From: an uncultured Burkholderiales bacterium
GTDB lineage: Bacteria > Pseudomonadota > Gammaproteobacteria > Burkholderiales > Burkholderiaceae_C
Assembly: GCA_903871865.1 (NCBI GenBank)
Contig: CAIQIL010000183.1
Span: forward strand, 1-5,408
Reading direction: 5' to 3'
DNA length: 5,408 nucleotides
Shown one piece after another: positions 1-5,147 of the stretch. Every line of letters starts with the position of its first letter. The first letter of the stretch is position 1. Position numbers and translations under genes: made by a program. Under the pieces are notes generated by a model. It did not search any database. It had not been told where the DNA came from and was given only the letters and a program-made list of their open reading frames with translations.

Positions 1-85
1 AGGGGCGCTCCAGCAAGAGGTGTGGAAAAACAACGCGGGGGATCCCGGAGGATACTGCCCCTGTCCGTCGGACACAAGCGCTAAT

Positions 86-99
86 AAATGGGGTCAGAT
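86..99 (+). repeat. GGGTCAGAT repeat, copy 1
   Basis: This short motif reads AAAT-N-GGGTCAGAT and matches the copy at 136-149 at 13 of 14 positions, exactly 50 bp away. Similarity continues weakly into an A-rich 3' side. Motifs of the GGGGTCAGA type are often found beside RAYT-family transposase genes in Betaproteobacteria; that is general knowledge and was not checked here. It lies in the gene-free stretch downstream of the transposase-like gene. The repeat is seen directly; its role is inferred. Confidence 0.5.
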
Positions 100-135
100 A
101 CAAATAACCACCATCCTGACAGCAGCCTCGATTGA

Positions 136-149
136 AAATAGGGTCAGAT
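136..149 (+). repeat. GGGTCAGAT repeat, copy 2
   Basis: This is the second direct copy of the motif, 50 bp to the right of the first and about 50 bp past the stop codon of the minus-strand transposase-like gene. Extended to 141-152 it reads GGGTCAGATCAA, which matches the inverted copy at 920-931 at 11 of 12 positions. Copies 2 and 3 therefore bracket the transposase-like gene as imperfect inverted repeats. Confidence 0.5.
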
Positions 150-201
150 CAAAAAGAACCATGCCACGGCAAAGCGACGTCACGCAGATGTCATGCCAAC
201 A

Positions 202-894
202 TCAGGCCAAAGCCTTGCGGGGGCGACCACGCGCGCGCGGTGACAGGCGGCGACCGACGCTCTGTGACAGTGCGGCCTCCTGCTCGGGCGACATCAGCGC
301 CCAGCCTTTGTGCATGGCCTGCGACAGTTCGGTGCTGCGGGCCTCGGACAGGCCCTCGCCCAGGCGCTGGCGCCAGGCGGCTTGTCGCTCGAAGGGCGTG
401 TTGCCCAGGGCCCAGAAAGCGGCCGGGTCCAAGACCAAGGGGTCGGTGCGCAAGCCCAGGTGGTGACCAGCACTGGACCACGCCGCCCCGTACAACGCCG
501 CACCCGCATGGGGCACGGACTCCCTTGTCTCGACCAGCACCATGGCATCAAGCACATACCGTGCCGCATCGAGCACCGTGCCGCGATAGCGCCCGGCCCA
601 CAGGCCGCCCTGACGGCCATGCCGGCGGTTGAAGCCCGCCACGTAGCGGCGTCCCACGGCCTGCATCAGCAGGCTCAGGCCGTCAGAAGCCTCGGGCGTG
701 GCCACCAGCATCAAGGCCGATTCACCCAGGTGGTAGGCGTGCACCGCCACACCGTGGGCACGGGCGGCGTCGCGCAAGGCCTCGATGAGTGCCTGGCGGT
801 CGGTGTCGTCGCGGGCCAGCAACTGACCGTCGTGCACCTGTTGCACCAGCAGGTGCGGCCAGCCCGCCACCCCCAGCCGAGGCAGTCTCGCCAT
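202..894 (-). CDS. Degenerate REP-associated (Y1/IS200-like) transposase-family protein
   Basis: A 230-residue member of the Y1 transposase/RAYT family, judged by its layout: an N-terminal MARLPRL start, a VAVHAY strand at 50-54, an LMQAVGRRYVAGFNRRHG helix (76-93) and a GLWAGRY motif (97-103). Active members nick and join single-stranded DNA with an HUH pair plus a tyrosine. Here the HUH position (usually NHVHLL after the AY strand) reads A60-L61-M62 with no indel. The usual YIELNP tyrosine position reads L120-V121-E122. Catalysis is therefore probably lost. The C-terminal region has a PFERQAAWR segment (167-175) and ends in RGRPRK (222-227), an AT-hook-like core. The start at 894 is preferred over upstream ATGs because GGAGG sits 6 nt before it and family similarity begins there. 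The gene is divergent from the desaturase cluster. A DNA-binding or regulatory role is inference. Confidence 0.82.
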   Translation of the reverse strand: MARLPRLGVAGWPHLLVQQVHDGQLLARDDTDRQALIEALRDAARAHGVAVHAYHLGESALMLVATPEASDGLSLLMQAVGRRYVAGFNRRHGRQGGLWAGRYRGTVLDAARYVLDAMVLVETRESVPHAGAALYGAAWSSAGHHLGLRTDPLVLDPAAFWALGNTPFERQAAWRQRLGEGLSEARSTELSQAMHKGWALMSPEQEAALSQSVGRRLSPRARGRPRKALA

Positions 895-919
895 GCTGCA
901 CCTCCGGGCACCCGCCCTG

Positions 920-931
920 TTGATCTGTCCC
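920..931 (-). repeat. GGGTCAGAT-type repeat, inverted copy 3
   Basis: Read on the minus strand this is GGGACAGATCAA, differing at one base from GGGTCAGATCAA at 141-152. It lies about 25 bp upstream of the transposase-like start codon, so it could overlap that gene's promoter or leader. Its inverted orientation relative to copy 2 makes the pair look like the ends of a small element or like binding sites of the encoded protein. A 12-bp match can arise by chance, hence the moderate confidence. Confidence 0.4.
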
Positions 932-960
932 CCATTGTGCACGGCCACGGCCAGGGATGA

Positions 961-973
961 CGCCTGACAGGCG
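961..973. promoter_or_regulatory. 13-bp palindrome CGCCTG-A-CAGGCG
   Basis: A perfect hyphenated palindrome with 6-bp arms around one central base, about 65 bp upstream of the transposase-like start and 190 bp upstream of the reductase start. It could be an operator for a dimeric regulator or a small hairpin. It is followed by alternating GC bases, so chance occurrence in GC-rich DNA is a real possibility. No regulator family is recognised from the motif. Confidence 0.2.
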
Positions 974-1019
974 CGCGCGCAAGCACCGTCCGTCTTGACG
1001 CCATGGCGCCCCTCGGCGC

Positions 1020-1030
1020 GTGCATTGCAC
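1020..1030. promoter_or_regulatory. 11-bp palindrome GTGCA-T-TGCAC
   Basis: A perfect hyphenated palindrome with 5-bp arms, centred about 140 bp before the reductase start codon and set in one of the few A/T-containing patches of this intergenic region. Desaturase operons in other proteobacteria are controlled by TetR-type repressors that bind palindromes, but this sequence does not obviously match the FabR or DesT operators as recalled. It is offered only as a candidate operator. Confidence 0.2.
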
Positions 1031-1163
1031 CGATTTAACGCCCCCCGTTTGAGGGGACGCAGGCGGTTTTCAAGGACTTCCCCTGTGTGCCCCGCCAGGC
1101 GGCTTCCGTAACCTTCGGACATCGATGGCGCCCGCCGCCTTTCCCCTGTTCTCCGGAGTACCC

Positions 1164-2333
1164 ATGACCGAAACCCCCACACCGTCGCTGTCGGCCGCGG
1201 CAGCCAAGCGGCTTTCCAGCTGGCTGGGGCACCTGGGGGTGAGCCCCATGGCTTTCGACGACACCGTGGGCCTGCTCAACCCGCTGCTGCGCGTGCACCA
1301 GTTGCAGGCCCGGGTGGTAGACAAGGTCACCGAAACCCCGACCGCCTCGACGCTGGTGCTGCAGGTCGGCGGGGCCTTCCCCACCTCGAAGGCCGGCCAG
1401 TACCTGATGGTGGGCATCAACATCCAGGGCGTGCGCCACCGCCGGGCCTACTCTCCACGCCGCGTGGCCGACCGCCCCGACTGCATCGCCATCACGGTGC
1501 AGCGCCAGCCGGGCGGGCTGGTGTCCAACCACATCAACGAGACGCTGAACGTGGGCGACGTCATCGACATCGAGCCCCCCGCTGGCGATTTCGTGCTGCC
1601 CACACCGGTGCCACCTGCGGTGCTGCTGATCGCCGGGGGCAGCGGCATCACCCCCTGCATGGCCATGCTGGGCGAGCTGCGCCAGCGCGCGCCCGCCACC
1701 CGCGTGACCCTGCTGTACTTCGCCCGCAGCCTGCGCGACCGCATCCTGGCGCAAGCCCTGACCGAGCTCTCGCAACGTTGGACCAGCTTCACCTACGTGC
1801 CGCTGGACAGCACGGTGCACACGCCCGCATCCCCGGAAGATGGTCGCACCCCGCCCATCCTCAACCCGCAGGCCACCAGCACCCGCACGCTGGACGAAAC
1901 CTTGCTGCACGACACCGTGCCGTCGTGGACCAGCGCCGCGGCCTACTGCTGCGGCCCCGCCCCGCTGATGGACGCCGCCCGCCGCATCTGGGCCGACGCG
2001 GGTGTTGGCCGCCACCTGCACCTGGAAGCCTTTGCCGCGCCCACACCTTCTGGCGACCCGAACGCGCGCCACCACGTCACGCTGCACCGCGCCGGCGAAA
2101 GCCGCGAGTTCGACGCCGCGGGCAACCTCACCCTGCTGGTGGCGGGCGAACAGGCCGGCTTCCAGATCAAGCACGGTTGCCGCCAAGGCATCTGCCACGA
2201 GTGCACCTGCCGCCTGCACCGCGGCAGCGTCCAAGACCTTGGCAGCGGCCAGCGCATCGACGGCGAGGGGCAACCCATCCGCCTGTGCGTGAGCACCGCG
2301 CTGAGCGACCTCGACCTCGAATCCCTGAACTGA
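1164..2333 (+). CDS. Ferredoxin reductase-type electron-transfer protein (FAD, NAD(P)H, [2Fe-2S]) for fatty acid desaturase
   Basis: A 389-residue cytoplasmic flavo-iron-sulfur oxidoreductase, predicted to carry electrons from NAD(P)H to the di-iron desaturases encoded next. After an N-terminal extension (1-45) comes the FAD-binding barrel with RAYS (94-97), then the nucleotide-binding domain with GGSGITP (158-164) and CGPAPLM (263-269). The C-terminal plant-type ferredoxin domain has cluster ligands C339-x4-C344-x2-C347-x27-C375. This domain order matches M. tuberculosis Rv3230c, the reductase partner of DesA3, and the oxidoreductase linked to the Pseudomonas aeruginosa acyl-CoA desaturase. 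All key motifs are intact. The start at 1164 is preferred over the in-frame ATG at 1125 because GGAG lies 5 nt upstream. It is first in the cluster: its TGA is 9 nt before the next ATG and in the same frame. Phenol or vanillate-type oxygenase reductases share this fold, but the neighbours argue for desaturation. Confidence 0.9.
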   Translation: MTETPTPSLSAAAAKRLSSWLGHLGVSPMAFDDTVGLLNPLLRVHQLQARVVDKVTETPTASTLVLQVGGAFPTSKAGQYLMVGINIQGVRHRRAYSPRRVADRPDCIAITVQRQPGGLVSNHINETLNVGDVIDIEPPAGDFVLPTPVPPAVLLIAGGSGITPCMAMLGELRQRAPATRVTLLYFARSLRDRILAQALTELSQRWTSFTYVPLDSTVHTPASPEDGRTPPILNPQATSTRTLDETLLHDTVPSWTSAAAYCCGPAPLMDAARRIWADAGVGRHLHLEAFAAPTPSGDPNARHHVTLHRAGESREFDAAGNLTLLVAGEQAGFQIKHGCRQGICHECTCRLHRGSVQDLGSGQRIDGEGQPIRLCVSTALSDLDLESLN

Positions 2334-2342
2334 GCACACACC

Positions 2343-3527
2343 ATGAGCCCCTCCTTGAACGCCACCTTGAGCCCCACCGTGGACCGCACCGTCCACATCG
2401 GCCCCAAGAGCGCGGCCGAGATGCTGGCCTTCGAGCGCGAACTGGACGCCATCCGCGACGACACCCGCCGCACCGTGGGCGAGCGCGATGCCCGCTACAT
2501 CCGCCGCATCCAGCGCCTGGTGCGCGTGACCGAAACCCTGGGCCGCGCGCTGCTGCTGTTCGGCTGGTTCCCGCCGACCTGGCTGCTGGGCGCCGGCCTG
2601 CTGGGCCTGAGCAAGATCATCGACAACATGGAGCTGGGCCACAACGTCATGCACGGCCAGTTCAACTTCATGAACGACCCACAGTTCCACGGCGACACCT
2701 TCGATTGGGACAACACCTGCCCGAAGGAAGAGTGGCGCCACTCGCACAACTTCGTGCACCACACCTACACCAACGTCATCGGCAAGGACCGCGATTTCGG
2801 CTACGGCCTGCTGCGCCTGTCCAGCGACCTGCGCTGGAGCTGGCTGCACCCCTTCCAGTTGCTGTTGACGCTGTTGCTGGCGTCCTTCTTCCAGTGGTTC
2901 GTGGCCATCCACGACATGCAGATGGACAAGGTCGTCATCGGCCGCAAGAAGTGGTCGGAGGTGCGCCCGCAGTGGCTGCTGGTGCGCGCCAAGATGTGGC
3001 GCATCGTCAAGCGCGACTACGTCGTCTGGCCGCTGGTCGGCGCAGTGGTGGCGGCGCCTTTCGGGCAGTCGCAAGACGTGGCCCTGGCCGTGCTGGCCGG
3101 CAATGTGGTGGGCAACTTCATCCGCAACATCTGGGCCTGGGCCATCATCTTCTGCGGTCACTTCACCGAGCACATCTACACCTTCAGCCGCGCGTCCATC
3201 GAGGGCGAGAGCAAGGGCCAGTGGTACCTGCGCCAGATCCTGGGCTCCAGCAACATCAGCGGCGGCAGCGTGATGCACCTGATGAGCGGCAACCTCTCGC
3301 ACCAGGTCGAACACCACCTTTTCCCCGACATCCCCGGCAACCGCTACGTGGAGATGGCACCGCGCGTGCGCGCCGTCTGCGCCAAATACAACGTGCCTTA
3401 CAACACCGGCTCCTTCGCCCTGCAGCTGTGGACGGTGATGAAGCGCATCGCGCGCTACAGCCTGCCCGGCGGCGGCCAGAAGGCGGTGCACATCGAGGTG
3501 CCGTCGGTGTTGCCCGAGCAGGTCTGA
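2343..3527 (+). CDS. Membrane fatty acid desaturase (DesA3-like acyl-CoA desaturase family), first paralogue
   Basis: A 394-residue integral-membrane di-iron desaturase (FA_desaturase family) that should insert a cis double bond into an acyl chain, using O2 and electrons from the upstream reductase. The three histidine boxes are complete: H100-NVM-H104, H135-NFV-H139-H140 and H320-QVE-H324-H325. A further H273/H277 pair (CGHFTEH) lies before box 3. Hydrophobic segments at about 68-90, 168-189, 226-240 and 246-271 fit the usual hairpin topology. Signature stretches HGQFNFMNDP (104-113), YLRQILGSSN (295-304) and VPYNTGS (351-357) resemble M. tuberculosis DesA3, a stearoyl-CoA delta-9 desaturase. 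Substrate and regiospecificity cannot be read from the sequence. No clear Shine-Dalgarno is seen between the reductase stop (2331-2333) and this ATG, so translational coupling is likely. The next gene is a paralogue in the same frame. Confidence 0.92.
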   Translation: MSPSLNATLSPTVDRTVHIGPKSAAEMLAFERELDAIRDDTRRTVGERDARYIRRIQRLVRVTETLGRALLLFGWFPPTWLLGAGLLGLSKIIDNMELGHNVMHGQFNFMNDPQFHGDTFDWDNTCPKEEWRHSHNFVHHTYTNVIGKDRDFGYGLLRLSSDLRWSWLHPFQLLLTLLLASFFQWFVAIHDMQMDKVVIGRKKWSEVRPQWLLVRAKMWRIVKRDYVVWPLVGAVVAAPFGQSQDVALAVLAGNVVGNFIRNIWAWAIIFCGHFTEHIYTFSRASIEGESKGQWYLRQILGSSNISGGSVMHLMSGNLSHQVEHHLFPDIPGNRYVEMAPRVRAVCAKYNVPYNTGSFALQLWTVMKRIARYSLPGGGQKAVHIEVPSVLPEQV

Positions 3528-3533
3528 ACCCGG

Positions 3534-4820
3534 GTGTGGGTGCGGCCTTTGACACTGGACATCTGCCAACACGCCCAAGCACCCGGCCTGGCACCCGGCC
3601 CCTCCACGCCCGAGGCCCTGGACGCCTTCGCCCGTGAGCTCGACGCCATCCGCGGTGCGGCCATGGCCCAGCGCGGTGCCGAAGATGCACGCTACATCGT
3701 GCGCCTGCTGTGGGTGATCCGCGGGCTGGAAGCGGCCGGGCGGCTGGTGCTCTTGGTGGCGGCGATCTTCTGGGCAGTGGGCTGGGCTGCGGGGTGGACT
3801 ATGGCGCCAGCGCCCTGGCTCGCCGCGCTTGCCGGCACCGTGCTGCTGGGCCTGTCGAAGTGCCTGCAGAACATGGAGTTCGGGCACAACGTCATGCACG
3901 GCCAGTACGAGTGGATGAACGACCCGCGCTTCGAGGGCAAGTCGCACGAGTGGGACAGCGCCTGCGCCAAGGAGGATTGGCGCGACTTCCACAACCACAT
4001 GCACCACCACTACACGAACGTGGCGGGCGTGGACCGCGATTTCGGCTACGGCATGCTGCGCCTGTCCGCCGACACCCCCTGGGAGCCACGCCACCTGATC
4101 CAGGCCCCCTACGCCGCGCTGGTGGCGCTGCTGTTCGAGTGGGCCATCGCCATCCACAACCTGGAGTTCGAACGCCTGCGCACCGACCGCGCCGCCACGC
4201 AGGCACGCATCCGGGCGCTGTGGCCGCGTGCCCGCGCCAAGATGGCGATGCAGCTCCGGCGCGACTTCCTGGCCTGGCCGCTGCTGGCAGGTGCCCTCGG
4301 CACGTTGGCCTTCGCCCTGCGGTCCGGCCTGGGCGCCACCGACCTGGGCACGGCCTCAGCTCAGCCCGCCGTGCTGGCCTTCGGCGCGGCCTTCCTGGCG
4401 ATGCTGGCTGGCAACGCCCTCGCCGGTGTCATCCGCAACCTCTGGACCTTCGTCGTCATCTTCTGCGGGCACTTCACGGACGGCGTCCACCTGTTTCCCG
4501 CAGACTCCGTGGCCACCGAGCACCGAGGCCACTGGTACCTGCGCCAGATTTTGGGCTCCAGCAACCTGCGCGGCGGCTGGCTCTTCCACGTGATGACGGG
4601 CAACCTGAGCCACCAGATCGAGCACCACCTCTTCCCCGACCTGCCCGCCCGCCGGTACGCCGAGGTGGCGCCAGCCGTGCGCGCGGTGTGCCTGCGCCAT
4701 GGCGTGCCCTACAACACCGGCTCCCTGACCTGGCAGTTCTTCACCGTCGTGCGGCGCATCGTGCGGCACAGCTTCCCAGGTGGCGAACGCCTGCTGACGC
4801 CCTTGCCCCACGCTGGGTGA
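3534..4820 (+). CDS. Membrane fatty acid desaturase (DesA3-like family), second paralogue
   Basis: A desaturase of up to 428 residues, paralogous to the preceding gene: GHNVMHGQ, DRDFGYG, YLRQILGSSN, VPYNTGS and other blocks are shared. Its histidine boxes are intact: H118-NVM-H122, H153-NHM-H157-H158 and H360-QIE-H364-H365. It differs by a divergent N-terminus, an extra hydrophobic stretch near 71-105 and a longer loop near 264-278. CGHFTDG (311-317) replaces CGHFTEH, so a histidine of the first paralogue is a glycine here, as I recall for DesA3. Hydrophobic segments lie at about 71-105, 191-207, 245-262 and 279-310. The start is uncertain: GTG at 3534 is the first possible, 6 nt after the previous TGA and in the same frame, but GTG 3540 or TTG 3549 would also keep the domain, and no ribosome binding site decides. 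It probably shares the reductase. Substrate unknown; it may act on a different chain length or position. Confidence 0.9.
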   Translation: MWVRPLTLDICQHAQAPGLAPGPSTPEALDAFARELDAIRGAAMAQRGAEDARYIVRLLWVIRGLEAAGRLVLLVAAIFWAVGWAAGWTMAPAPWLAALAGTVLLGLSKCLQNMEFGHNVMHGQYEWMNDPRFEGKSHEWDSACAKEDWRDFHNHMHHHYTNVAGVDRDFGYGMLRLSADTPWEPRHLIQAPYAALVALLFEWAIAIHNLEFERLRTDRAATQARIRALWPRARAKMAMQLRRDFLAWPLLAGALGTLAFALRSGLGATDLGTASAQPAVLAFGAAFLAMLAGNALAGVIRNLWTFVVIFCGHFTDGVHLFPADSVATEHRGHWYLRQILGSSNLRGGWLFHVMTGNLSHQIEHHLFPDLPARRYAEVAPAVRAVCLRHGVPYNTGSLTWQFFTVVRRIVRHSFPGGERLLTPLPHAG

Positions 4821-4878
4821 GACATCCGTCACGCCCGGGCGCCACTGGCGCGCTGCGGCGTTTCACCCCATGAGACTG

Positions 4879-4901
4879 GCCCGGCAAGACCGGGCTTTTT
4901 T
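4879..4901 (+). terminator. Rho-independent terminator of the reductase-desaturase cluster
   Basis: A perfect 6-bp GC stem, GCCCGG (4879-4884) and CCGGGC (4890-4895), closes a 5-nt loop CAAGA and is followed directly by six T residues (4896-4901). It lies 58 nt after the stop codon of the second desaturase and well upstream of flhD. It should therefore end the cluster transcript and insulate flhD from it. Confidence 0.88.
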
Positions 4902-4957
4902 CTGCGCGGTGTTTGCCCCGTTCCTGTCCGCACAGGGACGCGTTTGTCGGATTTTTT

Positions 4958-4967
4958 CTGACACGAG
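4958..4967 (+). repeat. CTGACACGAG direct repeat, copy 1
   Basis: This 10-bp sequence is repeated without mismatch at 5063-5072, with starts 105 bp apart, about ten turns of B-DNA. The GACACG core also occurs at 4983-4988. The position upstream of flhD suggests possible paired regulator sites on the same DNA face, but nothing in the sequence names the regulator. Confidence 0.35.
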
Positions 4968-5062
4968 GCTCAGCGCCCAGCCGACACGTCTTACAGCGAC
5001 CAGCCTATTCAGAAAACTGGGTGGGGTGCACAGAATCCATTCCATGCCAGCGACGAACTTCG

Positions 5063-5072
5063 CTGACACGAG
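5063..5072 (+). repeat. CTGACACGAG direct repeat, copy 2
   Basis: Exact second copy of the 10-bp repeat, ending 75 bp before the flhD start codon. A GACAAG variant of the core follows at 5083-5088. The evidence is repetition and location only; a function in flhD control is inference. Confidence 0.35.
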
Positions 5073-5111
5073 AAACAGAACCGACAAGCCCGCCTTCCAA
5101 ACCCTTTAGAT

Positions 5112-5124
5112 CTGCCACCGGCAG
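5112..5124 (+). promoter_or_regulatory. Small hairpin in the flhD leader
   Basis: CTGCC and GGCAG form a perfect 5-bp stem around an ACC loop, 11 nt before the flhD Shine-Dalgarno AAGGAG. No T-tract follows, so it is not a terminator. It could stabilise the flhD message or be a binding site for a protein or small RNA, since flhD leaders are known post-transcriptional control points in enterobacteria. It could also be incidental in GC-rich sequence. Confidence 0.25.
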
Positions 5125-5147
5125 GTCAGCCGCCCAAGGAGCCCACC

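Larger units (their letters stand above)
895..1163. promoter_or_regulatory. Divergent intergenic region between transposase-like gene and reductase
   Basis: This 269-bp stretch must hold the promoters of both the minus-strand transposase-like gene and the plus-strand reductase cluster. It contains the inverted GGGACAGATCAA copy (920-931), the palindromes at 961-973 and 1020-1030, and no convincing gene. A TTGACG at 995-1000 could be a -35 element, but no good -10 hexamer lies 16-18 bp downstream, so no promoter is assigned. The reductase ribosome binding site (GGAG, 1155-1158) is at the right end. Confidence 0.4.
4821..5147. other. Intergenic region between desaturase cluster and flhD
   Basis: These 327 bp carry no convincing gene; the short open frames across it lack ribosome binding sites and family resemblance. 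It holds the desaturase-cluster terminator (4879-4901), a stretch with lower GC than the flanking genes, a 10-bp direct repeat (4958-4967 and 5063-5072), a leader hairpin (5112-5124) and the flhD Shine-Dalgarno AAGGAG (5136-5141). The flhD promoter must lie between the terminator and the start codon, but I see no strong -35/-10 pair. The best, CCGACA at 5081 with TTTAGA at 5105, is poor. Confidence 0.5.

Noticed and set aside
150..185. Possible terminator for the transposase-like gene on the minus strand (TGCC-GT-GGCA then TTCTTTTT)
   Set aside because: The stem is only 4 bp with a 2-nt loop, too small to be credible; the T-rich run coincides with the repeat's A-rich flank.
310..960. Plus-strand open frames opposite the transposase-like gene
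   Set aside because: The minus strand gives a recognisable RAYT-family protein with a ribosome binding site; the plus-strand frames show low-complexity Gln/His/Gly/Arg composition only.
895..1182. N-terminal extension of the transposase-like frame up to 1182
   Set aside because: The extension has no family resemblance, would run into the reductase start, and lacks the GGAGG site that precedes the start at 894.
2331..2345. Selenocysteine-type recoding at the in-frame TGA codons
   Set aside because: No SECIS-like hairpin is evident after either TGA, each flanking gene is complete by itself, and the positions are domain boundaries rather than catalytic sites.
1778..3637. 619-codon plus-strand open frame overlapping the reductase and first desaturase
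   Set aside because: Arg/Pro/His-rich out-of-frame reading of the real genes; no family resemblance and no proper start context.
1035..4157. Very long minus-strand open frame (1040 codons) opposite the reductase and desaturases
   Set aside because: It is antisense to well-recognised genes with intact motifs. Its Ala/Gly/His/Val/Gln-rich product is what the complement of GC-biased codons gives, with no domain recognised.
4870..5109. 79-codon plus-strand open frame in the intergenic region
   Set aside because: It starts inside the terminator region, has no ribosome binding site and no recognisable domain.
5081..5110. Sigma-70-like promoter CCGACA / TTTAGA before flhD
   Set aside because: Matches are only 4/6 and 3/6 with an 18-bp spacer, no better than chance.
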